Source of the DNA: Amphiplicatus sp041398145
GTDB taxonomy: Bacteria; Pseudomonadota; Alphaproteobacteria; Caulobacterales; Parvularculaceae
Length of the DNA stretch: 64,000 nt
Direction: 5' to 3'
Assembly: GCA_041398145.1 (NCBI GenBank)
Contig: JAWKVF010000001.1
Span: 806,001-870,000, forward strand
Under the pieces are notes generated by a model that made no database searches, was not told the origin of the DNA, and saw only the letters and a program-made list of their open reading frames with translations. Position 1 is the first letter of the stretch, and every line of letters begins with the position of its first letter. Of the stretch, positions 16,990 through 26,800 are shown in pieces. A program made the translations under genes and the position numbers.

Positions 16990-18601
16990 TCGTTGTCATA
17001 GCCGAAGCGCTCAACCCACGGCGCCAGCACCGGCATGACCGACGCCATTTCATCGCGATAGTATTTCCACTTGCCGATCGAGGTTGAATAGGGGCGCTGG
17101 ATCACCTGTGTCGCGCTGGCGGTGCGCACCGCGCGCTTCCTTGCGGTTTCGTCATAGGCGAGCATCGCTTCGTGCCATGGTACGTCAAGGAACGCTGTAA
17201 GGCGCCGGGCCTCGCCTTCAAGATCGGCGACAACGTCTTCATAGCGCACGTCATGGAAGGTGTTGACGGATTTCTCGCGCATCATCATCCCGAACGACAT
17301 GATGAGATCGTAATACGCCGCGGCGCTGTCGAAAATTCAGGAACTGGAACATCGCGTAGTTCTGTTCGAAATGTTGCTGGAACGCGCTGAGGATGACATC
17401 GCGCGGGTCGCGGGTGGCGAAAATGATCTTGGCATCGGGGAACAGGCGGTGGATCAGCCTGCTGCACGGTGTTGAGCGGCACTTTGTCGACCACCAGCCG
17501 GCCGTTCGGGGCCTCGCGTAAAATCGCTCGCGCGCGCTTCCAATAGGCGGCGCGCATTTCGTTGATCGTCTCGGTTGATGCGGTTTTCAGGTGCTGAAGC
17601 CTGTCGTCAGACTGCGCGAAGGCGCGCCATGCGTCGACGAAATTGTCTTCTTCCTCCATCACCATAATGTCCGGGTGCGAGGCGAGGATCTGGTCAAGCC
17701 AGGTGGTGCCCGAACGCACGAAGCCGAGCAGGAAGACCGGCGCATCGCCGTCAAGCTTTTCAGGCGTCGGCCATGTGCGCAAATCTTCGCCTGCAAAAAA
17801 ATCTAGCGAACGCTTGATGTTATCAATGGTGAGCGGGCTTTGTTCCTCCGCAATGCGCGCGCCATGCACGCGCGCCGTCAGGGCGTGCGACGCGCAATAA
17901 GCTTCGTAGGCTGATTGATATGCGCCGATTTTGTCATAGGCGCTCGCGAGAATGTAATACAGCCGCGAGGCGTTGCGTTCATTGGCGGCGTCCGTCGTCA
18001 GGATTGGCGCAAGTGCTGCGATGATCTCGTCATGGCGCTTTTCGCGCAGGTCGATTTCGCTCCGTGCAATCAGCGCGATATCGTAATCCGGCGCGATTTC
18101 AAGCGCGCGCACGGCGAGCGTGCGGGCGCGAGCATGATCATGGACACGCTCAAAATGCCGTGCGGCCTTGGCCAGCACGACAGGAGACTGCGGTTCGGCG
18201 GCGATGGCGCGCTCGAAACTCGCCGTCGCCTCGTCCTTGCGGTCGAGATAATATTGCGTCTCGCCAAGATGGCACAACGCTTCGCCATATTGCGGGTTGA
18301 GCCGCACCGCTTCGGCGAAGGCGCGCTCGGCCTGTTCCAGCGCGCCGCGCTCTTTATAAAGAACGCCGATCCAGTACAGCAGCGCAGGCTGGCCGGGCGC
18401 GATCTGGTTGGCGCGCACGAACGCGTCGAGCGCTTCGGAATTCATGCCGCGGCGGAAAAAGGAAAACCCCCTGATCTGCAATCCGGCGACGTCATTGGGA
18501 TCGCGCGCCAGAAACGCCTGCGCAATTGCCTCGGCGCGGGCGAAATCGCGGTTTTCTGCGGCCTGCAGCCCTTCAAGGAACAGGTTTGGCGGTTGCGGCA
18601 T
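16986..18601 (-). pseudogene. TPR-sulfotransferase, broken by two frameshifts
   Basis: This is one ancestral gene read in three frames. The N-terminal part (18601 down to about 17466) has TPR repeats (about residues 5-240), then the sulfotransferase 5'-PAPS loop in FLLGFVRSGTTWLDQ. At about 17455-17466 the frame shifts, and the next 40-odd codons read LIHRLFPDAKIIFATRDPRDV and on, holding the 3'-phosphate-binding RDPRDV...S motif. A second shift at the A run 17332-17335 leads to the C-terminal part (17330-16986). Such proteins transfer sulfate from PAPS. AGAGGA eight bases before the ATG supports the start. Sequencing error at the homopolymer is possible for the second shift. Confidence 0.8.
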
Positions 18602-18737
18602 GCGGGCGGTCCTCTAGTGCCCGGTGTTCCTAAATCATCGCGCCGGCGGGTGAAAGCCGGCGACGCCGGCGGCGAGGCGATGGGGGGTGTGGAAATTCCC
18701 CGGCCGGGCGCTATGTTCCGGCCAAACCGGAGACGAC

Positions 18738-19916
18738 ATGACCGCCGCTGACGCCATGCTGGATACGCTCGACGCGCCGAGGATCGACCTCGGCCTGCCG
18801 GCGGGGGCGCGCGTCGTCGTGGCGATGTCGGGCGGCGTTGATTCCTCGGTGACGGCGGCGCTGGTGAAGCATGCCGGCTATGACGCGGTCGGCGTCACGC
18901 TTCAACTTTACGACCATGGCGTTGCGATCCAGAAAAAAGGCGCCTGCTGCGCCGGACAGGATATTCAGGACGCGCGCAATGTCGCCGAGCGCCTTGGCAT
19001 TCCCCATTACGTGCTCGACTATGAAGACCGGTTCTCGCAAACGGTGATGGAGGATTTCGCCGACACCTATCTGGCGGGGGCGACGCCTATTCCGTGCGTG
19101 CGCTGTAACGAACGGGTGAAATTCCGCGACTTGATGGATGTGGCGCGCGATCTTGGCGGCGCCGCAATGGCGACCGGCCATTATATCAAGCGCGTTGACG
19201 GCCCCCATGGCGCTGAGTTGCGCCGCGCCGCAGACGCCAGCCGCGACCAGAGTTATTTCCTGTTCTCGACGACTCGCGAACAGCTCGATTTCCTGCGCTT
19301 CCCGCTTGGCGGCCTGCCAAAGGCTGAAGTGCGGCGCATCGCCGGCGAGTTCGGCCTTGTCGTCGCCGACAAGCCCGACAGCCAGGACATCTGTTTCGTA
19401 CCGGAAGGAAAATACGCCAGCGTGGTCGAGCGGCTGCGCCCCGGTGCGGCGGAGCCTGGCGAAATCGTGCACATCGACGGCGAGGTGATGGCGAGCCATG
19501 CCGGCGTTATTCATTATACCGTCGGCCAGCGCCGCGGCCTTGGCGTCGCCACCGGCGACCCGCTTTACGTGGTGCGTCTTGACGCCGACAAACGCCAGGT
19601 CATCGTCGGCCCTCGCGAAGCGCTCTCGGTGCGCCGGATGAAACTGAAAGAAACCTCGTGGATCGGCGATGGCGCGTTGGAAGATGCGGCGCGCGCGGGC
19701 CTTGCGGTTGCGGTCAAGGTCCGCTCGACACGCCCGCCGGCGCCGGCGCGGCTGTTCTTTGACGATGGGGCCGATAACAGGGTTGGCGTTGAACTCGCGA
19801 CGGCGGAGGAAGGCGTTGCGCCGGGCCAGGCCTGCGTCTTTTACTCCACCGACGCCGCCCATGACCGGGTGCTCGGCGGCGGCTGGATCGCGTCAACACG
19901 AACTGAGCACGCCTGA
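18738..19916 (+). CDS. mnmA: MnmA, tRNA 2-thiouridylase
   Basis: MnmA thiolates U34 of tRNA-Glu, -Gln and -Lys using ATP and a persulfide relay. The protein (about 392 residues) has the PP-loop SGGVDSS near residue 30, the catalytic CVRCN cysteine and the second cysteine in QDICFV, followed by the GQRRGLGV block. The ATG at 18738 is preceded by GGAG at six bases. The frame is open from 18687, but that stretch has no family match. Confidence 0.96.
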   Translation: MTAADAMLDTLDAPRIDLGLPAGARVVVAMSGGVDSSVTAALVKHAGYDAVGVTLQLYDHGVAIQKKGACCAGQDIQDARNVAERLGIPHYVLDYEDRFSQTVMEDFADTYLAGATPIPCVRCNERVKFRDLMDVARDLGGAAMATGHYIKRVDGPHGAELRRAADASRDQSYFLFSTTREQLDFLRFPLGGLPKAEVRRIAGEFGLVVADKPDSQDICFVPEGKYASVVERLRPGAAEPGEIVHIDGEVMASHAGVIHYTVGQRRGLGVATGDPLYVVRLDADKRQVIVGPREALSVRRMKLKETSWIGDGALEDAARAGLAVAVKVRSTRPPAPARLFFDDGADNRVGVELATAEEGVAPGQACVFYSTDAAHDRVLGGGWIASTRTEHA

Positions 19917-20039
19917 GCGCGGCTTGCGTCTCAACGCGATTTCGTCCAGTACCGGCAAAATTAACAAAGATCTTAAGCGTAAGATGCAAATGGTCTGCTT
20001 TGCATCCTGCGCAAGCTGACAAAGGCGCGACTTATTCCT

Positions 20040-20408
20040 ATGGCGAAGAAACTCTACGATTGCATCAAGTGTTCGGCGTATTGCTGTTCCTACACGCATA
20101 TTCCGGTCAACAAGACCGATCTGAAGCGTCTCGCCAAATTCCACGGCGTCAGCGTTGAGAAGGCTGAAAAGAAGTTCACCAAAAAAGGCGACAAGGAAAA
20201 TCCGCGCGTCCTGCGTCATACCGATGACGAACATTTCGTGACGTCGTGCATGTTCCTCGACAAGGACACGCGCAACTGCACCATCTATGAAGGCCGGCCG
20301 AAAATCTGCCGCGATTTCCCGACGCAAAAGCGCTGCGGTTATTACGAGTTCCTGAAATGGGAGCGCGAAGTTCAGGACGATCCCGACTGGGTCGCCACCA
20401 CGGACTAG
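20040..20408 (+). CDS. YkgJ/CxxCxxCC-family cysteine cluster protein
   Basis: The 122 residues contain the family signature at the N-terminus (CIKCSAYCC, about 8-16) and later cysteines in TSCMFLD, RNCTIY, KICRDFP and KRCGYY. This is the pattern of the UPF0153/YkgJ group, proposed to bind zinc or an iron-sulfur cluster. The exact reaction is not known. It is followed three bases later by the FAD oxidoreductase gene, suggesting cotranscription. Confidence 0.85.
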   Translation: MAKKLYDCIKCSAYCCSYTHIPVNKTDLKRLAKFHGVSVEKAEKKFTKKGDKENPRVLRHTDDEHFVTSCMFLDKDTRNCTIYEGRPKICRDFPTQKRCGYYEFLKWEREVQDDPDWVATTD

Positions 20409-20411
20409 GTG

Positions 20412-21521
20412 ATGGCTGACCGCGTCGACGCCATTGTTATCGGCGCGGGCGTCATCGGCCTTGCGGCGGGGCGCGCGCTGGCGCGCGCCGGGCGCGAGAT
20501 CATCGTGGTCGAAAAGAACGCCGCCTTTGGCGAGGAAACATCGTCGCGAAATTCAGAGGTTATCCACGCGGGCATCTATTACCGCCCCGGCGGTTTGCGT
20601 GCGCGGTTATGTGTTGAAGGCAAGCAAAAGCTCTATGCCTATTGCCGTGATCATAACATTGCGCATCTGAATTGCGGTAAGCTGATCGTTGCGACCAATG
20701 ACGACGAGGCGGGCCGGCTAGCGGCGATCCGCGATAACGCCGCGCGCAACGGCGTTGACGATCTTTACCGCATCACCGGGGCCGAGGCGGCTGCGCTTGA
20801 ACCGGGCCTCGCCTGCGTCGCGGCGCTGGTCTCGCCCTCGACCGGCATTGTCGACAGTCATGGCCTGATGCTGTCGCTGGTTGGCGAGCTTGAAGAGGCG
20901 GGCGGCGCGCTGGCGCTTTCAAGCCCGGTCACCGGCGGGCGCGCGGTTGCCGGCGGCGTCGTGCTTGATGTCGGCGGGGCCGAGCCGATGCGCCTGTCGG
21001 CGCGCCTTGTCGTCAACGCCGCCGGGCTTTACGCCGATCAGGTCGCGCGCTCGATCAGCGGCCTTGCGCCCGCGCATATTCCCGCGCTGCGCCCGGCCAA
21101 GGGGCAATATTTCACCTATGCCGGCAAGGCGCCGTTCTCACGCCTCATCTATCCGCTGCATGCGCCCGACAGCCAGGGCGTTCACTACACCCGCGATCTC
21201 GGCGGTCAGGCGCGTCTTGGCCCTGACATCCGCTGGGACGCGGCGCTCGGCGATTATTCGGTGGACGAGACACGGCGCGACAGCTTCGTCGCGGCGGTGA
21301 CGCGGTTCTGGCCCGAACTCGACCCGGCACGCCTCAACCCCGGCTATGCCGGCGCGCGCCCGAAAGCGACCGGGCCGGGCGAGGAGGGCGATTTCATCAT
21401 TTTGGGGCCGGACACGCACGCAACGCCCGGCTATATCGGCCTTTACGCCATGGAATCGCCGGGGCTGACCTCGTGCCTTGCGATTGGCGATTACGTCGCC
21501 GCCATGGCGGGGGAAATCTAG
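20412..21521 (+). CDS. FAD-dependent oxidoreductase, L-2-hydroxyglutarate oxidase-like
   Basis: DAO-superfamily enzyme of 369 residues. It has an N-terminal Rossmann fold (VIGAGVIGL), the SSRNSEVIHAGIYY substrate/FAD block typical of LhgO/L2HGDH proteins and the C-terminal GLYAMESPGLTSCLAIG stretch. Close relatives oxidise L-2-hydroxyglutarate to 2-oxoglutarate, passing electrons to the membrane. The ATG at 20412 is chosen over the in-frame GTG at 20409. Substrate is inferred from family only. Confidence 0.8.
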   Translation: MADRVDAIVIGAGVIGLAAGRALARAGREIIVVEKNAAFGEETSSRNSEVIHAGIYYRPGGLRARLCVEGKQKLYAYCRDHNIAHLNCGKLIVATNDDEAGRLAAIRDNAARNGVDDLYRITGAEAAALEPGLACVAALVSPSTGIVDSHGLMLSLVGELEEAGGALALSSPVTGGRAVAGGVVLDVGGAEPMRLSARLVVNAAGLYADQVARSISGLAPAHIPALRPAKGQYFTYAGKAPFSRLIYPLHAPDSQGVHYTRDLGGQARLGPDIRWDAALGDYSVDETRRDSFVAAVTRFWPELDPARLNPGYAGARPKATGPGEEGDFIILGPDTHATPGYIGLYAMESPGLTSCLAIGDYVAAMAGEI

Positions 21522-21591
21522 GCGGCCGCTCGCTTGCGGCGCGCGGGCGGAGCCGCTATAGACGCCCGCTCCGAACCAGATCGGAACCCGT

Positions 21592-21668
21592 GGCGGGGTA
21601 GCTCAGTTGGTGAGAGCGCAGGATTCATAACCCTGAGGTCGGCGGTTCAAATCCGCCCCCCGCTACCA
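21592..21668 (+). tRNA. tRNA-Met (anticodon CAT)
   Basis: This is a 77-base cloverleaf. The acceptor GGCGGGG pairs with CCCCGCT (one G-T at the end), the D arm is GCTC/GAGC and the anticodon loop is TTCATAA, giving CAT. The T arm GGCGG-TTCAAAT-CCGCC follows, and the CCA end is encoded. The elongator-like acceptor favours tRNA-Met. Ile-CAT is less likely. A-C at the base of the anticodon loop is the only mismatch. Confidence 0.93.
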
Positions 21669-21736
21669 TAATGAAATCAATTGGTTCGTTAATTTAGCGG
21701 CGCATCATCGGTGGCCGATACGGAATTGAGAATCCA

Positions 21737-22483
21737 TTATTTCTGTTTTGCGCGCGACCGGATTCGATTGTCGGTCATGATTGCGTAAGCCGCCATCGGC
21801 GAAAACTCTGACCAGTTCGGTCGGATGCGCCACGGGAATATGGGAAGTGGAAACGCCCAACGCAAATGCCACCACATTCCCAACCAGCGCCTAATCCTGA
21901 CCGACTTTCCAGCAACAATTTCGCTATAATAGCTGATTTTCTTGTTCAGTTCTTCGATTTCTTTTTTATCTGTCGTTGTGGCCAACCCGGCCATACATTC
22001 TTTTTTGCGATCGATATGAGATTGTCTTGTGTCTTCTATATTCTTTTTGTGGACAGCGGATGCGGTCAGATCGTCTAAGGAATAAATATCCACGGCGATT
22101 TTGTCGCCTTTTTCAGCATTTCTCAGCAGGCTGCAAAATTCGTGAAAATCTGCCGCGCTGAATTTCCGATTGCCCAGGCTGGGTAACGGTCCTATCTCTT
22201 CGTCGAATTCACGCGCTAATGCCGCTTGTGGAGAGGGATCAGCTTTCACTTCGTCGCGGTCGGCCAGTTCGATGCCGCCGCCGAAAAGAGAGTAGGACTT
22301 CTGACCTTTGATTTTTTTGGTCTCAAGATAATAAACATGGCCGAAAAAACCCCAGACCGAAGCCTTTCTGATCAGGCAAAGCGCACTATAGCCCTGCGCG
22401 TCGCCCGTCGAAATTGACTTCTTGTCTAAATCTATTCGGAAATTTTGGCTTGTATTTCCGTCGTTGAATACTTGATCAAACAT
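21737..22483 (-). CDS. Nudix-box-containing protein of unknown function
   Basis: The 248-residue product has a Nudix-like helix (SPQAALAREFDEEIGPLP, about residues 87-104) preceded by GGGIELADRDE. This matches G-x-E...REx2EExG with a longer than usual insertion. Nudix enzymes hydrolyse nucleoside diphosphates linked to other moieties. The C-terminal third is a charged helix followed by a Trp-rich hydrophobic stretch (about 200-220), not typical of simple Nudix enzymes. A GGGGGGA ribosome-binding site precedes the ATG. The gene is visibly AT-richer than its neighbours and sits 68 bases from tRNA-Met, which suggests acquisition by transfer. Confidence 0.55.
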   Translation of the reverse strand: MFDQVFNDGNTSQNFRIDLDKKSISTGDAQGYSALCLIRKASVWGFFGHVYYLETKKIKGQKSYSLFGGGIELADRDEVKADPSPQAALAREFDEEIGPLPSLGNRKFSAADFHEFCSLLRNAEKGDKIAVDIYSLDDLTASAVHKKNIEDTRQSHIDRKKECMAGLATTTDKKEIEELNKKISYYSEIVAGKSVRIRRWLGMWWHLRWAFPLPIFPWRIRPNWSEFSPMAAYAIMTDNRIRSRAKQK

Positions 22484-22608
22484 GCAGTCCCCCCTTTTTT
22501 CGAACGCAGCCTATCGTAGATGCTCAAAAAACCAGAATCTTTTCAATCACGGAAATGACCACCGCTTTGCGGTTGTTTAGATACACAACGCCGCATTGCC
22601 TGTTCGGT

Positions 22609-24051
22609 TCATACAACGCTTCCCGCCCCCATCTCCCAGCCATTCGCCCATGTGCCGTGGAAGCCGAGCGGCACGCGCTGCGGCAAGTGAATGCGCGCGA
22701 GCGGCGGCGCGGCGAAGTTCTGGGCGTCGATGATCAGCGCTTCGCTGGCGCCGGTCGCGGCGTCGGCGACGAAGGTGACGACATAGCCGTCGTCTTCGCC
22801 TTTTGCGTTGGTGCGCGGGGCGAAGGCGGGTTCGGTTCCGTACCAGCCTTTTTGGAATTCATGTTTTTGCGCGGCGCCGGTTTCCAGATCGTATTTGTAA
22901 AGCCCGTCGAACAATTGCGTCGCCATGTCTGAAATTGCAACGTGGTAGGAATATTTCGTCTTGCGCCCGGCGAGGCCGAGATTGACCACGGGAAATTCGC
23001 TGATGCGGTCGTCGACAAGACGCTCGCTCGTCGCGCCGGTTTTCAAATTCATGCGCCATAGCGTCAGCACCGCGCGCAGCGACAGCACGTCGACCATCGC
23101 CGCATAGGGGCCGTAGGCCGGGTCGGGCGCGCGGTTGTTGTCCACCATTTTGCAGGCATACATGACGATCTCGTCGCCATCATCCCACGCGTTGACGACG
23201 TGATAGATATAGCACGGCGGGAATTCGAACCATTTGACCTCGTCGCCGCGCCCGCGCCGCGGCAGCACGCCAAAGCGGGTTGAAAGTTTCGGGTCCTGGT
23301 GAATGTGCCAGATTTTGTTGCGCAACCCCGCCTCGGTGAACACTACGGGCAAATCCATCAGCACGACGTGGTTTTCCGTCATCGCCATGTCATGGGGCAG
23401 GCGCGGGCCGGGCAATTCAATCTGCGTGAAATGCGTCAGCTCGTTGTCTTTTGACACGACGCCATAGGAATACCACGGCTCGTAGAGCGAATAGTCGAAG
23501 AACGCGAACTCGCCGGTCGCAAGATCGGCTTTCGAGTGGGCGGAGACATTGCCCGGCAGCTTGCCGCCGAAACTTTCCTCGCCGATTGTCTCAAGCGTGC
23601 GCGGGTCCAGGCGCACCGGGCGGCCGCTGATATACCACAGCGCCATCATTTCGCCGGCGTGGCAGATAATGTCCGTATTCGCCGTATCCTTGTAGACGCG
23701 GCCAGAGCCGTCATCGACAGCTTTGTTAAATATCCCGCCGCGTTTGAGCGCGCCGTCGTGGTCGGCGATGAAATCGCTGCTGCGCACATAGCGGTTGCGA
23801 TATTCAGCGCGGCCGTCTTCCAGCCACAGCGCGTGCACCATGGCGTCGCCGTCGAACCAGTGGTGCATGCCGGCGGGCGTCGAGGCGGGGTTCGGCCCGT
23901 TACGGTAATAGGCGCCGTGAATATCGCGGGGGATTTCGCCGGTGACTTTGAGGTCAAGCGCTGTCGCTTCCACTTCGACGGGCGCGAACGGACCCTGAAG
24001 ATAAGGGTTGAAGCGATTGACATTGTCATCTGGTCTCGCGTTCGCCGCCAT
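22609..24051 (-). CDS. carotenoid oxygenase family protein
   Basis: A 480-residue member of the RPE65/carotenoid cleavage dioxygenase family, a seven-bladed propeller with a non-haem iron. The four iron-ligand histidines are at about 172, 220, 284 and 465 (VSAHSK, LPHDM, IYHVV, FHGTW). Bacterial members cleave carotenoids, apocarotenals or stilbenes such as lignostilbene, so the substrate is open. No carotenoid biosynthesis gene is near. It lies 102 bases downstream of the PuuB-like gene on the same strand and may be its operon partner. Confidence 0.88.
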   Translation of the reverse strand: MAANARPDDNVNRFNPYLQGPFAPVEVEATALDLKVTGEIPRDIHGAYYRNGPNPASTPAGMHHWFDGDAMVHALWLEDGRAEYRNRYVRSSDFIADHDGALKRGGIFNKAVDDGSGRVYKDTANTDIICHAGEMMALWYISGRPVRLDPRTLETIGEESFGGKLPGNVSAHSKADLATGEFAFFDYSLYEPWYSYGVVSKDNELTHFTQIELPGPRLPHDMAMTENHVVLMDLPVVFTEAGLRNKIWHIHQDPKLSTRFGVLPRRGRGDEVKWFEFPPCYIYHVVNAWDDGDEIVMYACKMVDNNRAPDPAYGPYAAMVDVLSLRAVLTLWRMNLKTGATSERLVDDRISEFPVVNLGLAGRKTKYSYHVAISDMATQLFDGLYKYDLETGAAQKHEFQKGWYGTEPAFAPRTNAKGEDDGYVVTFVADAATGASEALIIDAQNFAAPPLARIHLPQRVPLGFHGTWANGWEMGAGSVV

Positions 24052-24153
24052 GGCTCGTTCCCCTTTGTCGTGCGGGCCGGTTGCCGCGCGGGTGAGTATA
24101 CGCGTCTCTCGCGCGCCGCCGAAAGCGCGCGATGCAGGCGATGGCGCGTAACC

Positions 24154-25440
24154 TCAGACGCCCAGAGCGTCGCGCAGGCGGAAATAAGTCATGCCGAGCG
24201 CCAGCATCGGGCTGCCGACCATATCGGCGGCGGGAATTTTGAAATGGGTGACGCTTTCAAAAACGTCCATGTCGGCGAAGTTCGCCTCGACCGCGTCAGC
24301 GAGGATTTCCGCCGCGATGTGGCTGCAATTGACGCCATGACCTGAATAGCCCTGAACATAGAAAACGTTGGCCTCCAGCTTGCCGATGAGTGGTACGCGA
24401 TTGAGCGGGATGCCGATGACGCCGCCCCAGCGATAGTCAATGCGGGTTTTTTCAAGCTGCGGCAGCACTTTGCGCATGCGCGGGGCGAGCGCGCCTTCGA
24501 CGTCCATGATCTCGCGGTTGGAATAGGTGCAGCGCCCGCCGAACAACAGCCGGTTGTCGGCCGAGCGGCGGAAATAATCGAGCACCCAATTGGCGTCGCA
24601 GACGCCAAGATTGCCGGGCAGGATTTCATTCGCCAGATTCTCGCCCAGCGGTTCGGTGGCGATCATGAAGGTCTGCGCCGGCAGCATGTAACCGCCGAGT
24701 TTTTTATTGGCGAGCTTGTGATAGGAATTTCCGGCGAGCACCACGGCGCCGGCGCGCACGTGGCCGGTCGCGGTGTTCACGACCGGCGTCGCGCCATGGT
24801 CGATCGAGGTGACGGGCGCGCCCTCAAAAATCCGTACACCGAGCGATTCGGCGGCGCGCGCCTCGCCAATGCAAAGGTTGAGCGGGTGCAGATGGCCGCT
24901 GCGCCTGTCGATCAGCGCCGTCTGATAGGTGTCGCTGGCGACATGGGCTTTCACATTCGCGCCTTCGACATATTCCAGCACGTCGCCGAAGCCGTGGCTG
25001 ACGCCGTCTTCAAATTCGGCGCGCAGCATGGCGCTTTGCCTGGCGTTCAGCGCCACCGTCGCTGCGCCGCGCACATAATCGCACTCGATTGCATATTTCG
25101 CGATGCGTTCTTCGATGATGTCATTGCCGCGATAGCGGGTGCGGTGAAGAAATTCCGCCGCTTTCTCGCCGACCTGTTTGACGAGTTCGCCTTCGCCGGA
25201 CCAGCCGGCCAGCGCCTGCCCGCCATTGCGGCCCGATGCGCCCCAGCCGATGCGGTTCGCCTCGATCAGCACGACGTTCTTGCCGCGCTCGGCCAGCGTC
25301 AGCGCCGTGGCGACGCCGGAAAAGCCGCCGCCGATAACGCACACATCCGCCTCGATATCGCCGGCGAGGGCGGGGCGGGGCTGGCGCGCGGCGGCGGTGG
25401 CGGCGTAATAGGAATCAACGTGGTCGGTCGGGCTTGTCAT
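24154..25440 (-). CDS. FAD-dependent amine oxidase, PuuB-like
   Basis: A DAO-family oxidoreductase of 428 residues with N-terminal FAD motif VIGGGFSGVATALTLAERG, the WGASGRNGGQALAG block and a C-terminal WGGVIGIPLNRVPLIG...GYSGHGV region characteristic of gamma-glutamylputrescine oxidase (PuuB) relatives. PuuB oxidises gamma-glutamylputrescine to the aldehyde, with H2O2 and ammonia released. It starts eight bases after the glutamine synthetase-like gene ends, reproducing the PuuA-PuuB step order. Confidence 0.85.
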   Translation of the reverse strand: MTSPTDHVDSYYAATAAARQPRPALAGDIEADVCVIGGGFSGVATALTLAERGKNVVLIEANRIGWGASGRNGGQALAGWSGEGELVKQVGEKAAEFLHRTRYRGNDIIEERIAKYAIECDYVRGAATVALNARQSAMLRAEFEDGVSHGFGDVLEYVEGANVKAHVASDTYQTALIDRRSGHLHPLNLCIGEARAAESLGVRIFEGAPVTSIDHGATPVVNTATGHVRAGAVVLAGNSYHKLANKKLGGYMLPAQTFMIATEPLGENLANEILPGNLGVCDANWVLDYFRRSADNRLLFGGRCTYSNREIMDVEGALAPRMRKVLPQLEKTRIDYRWGGVIGIPLNRVPLIGKLEANVFYVQGYSGHGVNCSHIAAEILADAVEANFADMDVFESVTHFKIPAADMVGSPMLALGMTYFRLRDALGV

Positions 25441-25448
25441 TGCAGTCT

Positions 25449-26789
25449 CTAGAATGTTTGAAGGTAAGCGTCGTATTCAAAATTGCTGACATGGCGGTCG
25501 GCTGTGGCGATCTCCTGTCGCTTGCAGGCGGTGAACACTCGCGTGAACATCTCGCCGAACAATGGCGCGAGAATGTCGCCGCGTTCAAAAGCGTCAACCG
25601 CCTCGCGCCAGCTCGTCGCCAGTTCCGGCGCGTCGGATTCGTAAGCATTGCCGTCAAGCGGCGCCGGCGCGGCGAGATTGTTGGCGAGGCCGTGCCACGC
25701 ACCGGCGAGCAGCGCCGCCATCACAAGATAGGGGTTCGAATCGGCGCCGGCGATGCGATATTCCATGCGCCGGTTCTCCGCCAGATCGGTTGGGATACGG
25801 ATCGCCGCAGTGCGGTTTTCAAAGCCCCATGCCGCGCGCGTCGGCGCGTGGGACGAGGCCTGAAAGCGCCGCCATGAATTCAGATGCGGCGCAAGGAAGA
25901 TCATCGCCTCGGGCGCGGAGGCGAGGGCGCCGCCAACGGCGCTGCGCAGTTTTGCCTCGTCTGCGGCGAAGATGTTGGCGCCGTCCTTGTCGAGCATGCT
26001 CATATGCACATGCATGCCGTTGCCGGGCCGGTCGCCGAACGGCTTGGCCATGAAACTGGCGATAAACCCGTGCTTTGCCGCAACGCCCTTGATCGCGCGG
26101 CGCAAAAGCACGGCGTGGTCGGCGGCGCGCACCGGATCTTTCTGATGCTTTAAATTCACCTCAAACTGCGACGGGCCGGCTTCGATCACCGCGGTGTCGA
26201 GCGGAAGGCCCTGCGCGTCGCAGGCGTCGTAAAGCTCGGTGAAGAACGCGCTATAGGCGTCAAGCTCATCCATCGCGTAAACGCGCCCGTCGATGACCCG
26301 GCGGCCGGAGAATTTCGTCCTGGGCGTCAGCGGCCGGCCAAGATCGTCGCTGTCGGCGGAAAGCAGGTAGAACTCAAGCTCCATCGCCGCCACGGGAAAA
26401 CAGCCAATGTCTGCAAGCTTGCTCGCGACGTGCAGCAATTGCTGGCGCGGGTCGGCGAGGAAGGCGCCGCCATCGGCCTCGCACATCATCACCATTACCT
26501 GCGCGGTCGGCGCCTCGCACCACGGCGCTGGCGTCATGCCGGGTTCGACTGGCGCACAAACGCCGTCCTGATCGCCGGTGTCGACGACGAGGCCGTTGTT
26601 GAATACGTCCTCGCCCCAGACATCGACGCCGACGATGGACCGGGGCAGGCGGAAGCCGCCCGTGAACACCTTCGCCGCCGCCTTCGCCGGCAGGCGTTTG
26701 CCGCGCAGCACGCCGTTAAGGTCGGCAAGAAACACGTCAACGAACCGCGTGTGCGGCGCGTCACGCAAATAGGTGTCGGCGTCGAGCAT
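25449..26789 (-). CDS. glutamine synthetase-family ligase, PuuA-like
   Basis: The 446-residue protein has the GS N-terminal beta-grasp (RFVDVFLADLNGVLRGKR) and the C-terminal catalytic domain with metal-site ELEFYLL, GPSQFEVNLKH, the GNGMHVHMS block and NRTAAIRIP. It is too divergent for GlnA. The neighbouring PuuB-like oxidase points to gamma-glutamylation of putrescine or another amine. AGGA nine bases before the ATG fits. The tail of a dispersed hairpin repeat ends 11 bases upstream of the start. Confidence 0.85.
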   Translation of the reverse strand: MLDADTYLRDAPHTRFVDVFLADLNGVLRGKRLPAKAAAKVFTGGFRLPRSIVGVDVWGEDVFNNGLVVDTGDQDGVCAPVEPGMTPAPWCEAPTAQVMVMMCEADGGAFLADPRQQLLHVASKLADIGCFPVAAMELEFYLLSADSDDLGRPLTPRTKFSGRRVIDGRVYAMDELDAYSAFFTELYDACDAQGLPLDTAVIEAGPSQFEVNLKHQKDPVRAADHAVLLRRAIKGVAAKHGFIASFMAKPFGDRPGNGMHVHMSMLDKDGANIFAADEAKLRSAVGGALASAPEAMIFLAPHLNSWRRFQASSHAPTRAAWGFENRTAAIRIPTDLAENRRMEYRIAGADSNPYLVMAALLAGAWHGLANNLAAPAPLDGNAYESDAPELATSWREAVDAFERGDILAPLFGEMFTRVFTACKRQEIATADRHVSNFEYDAYLQTF

Positions 26790-26800
26790 TTTTGGTTTCC

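Noticed and set aside
18711..19862. 383-residue open frame antisense to mnmA
   Set aside because: It is a shadow of a complete MnmA gene.
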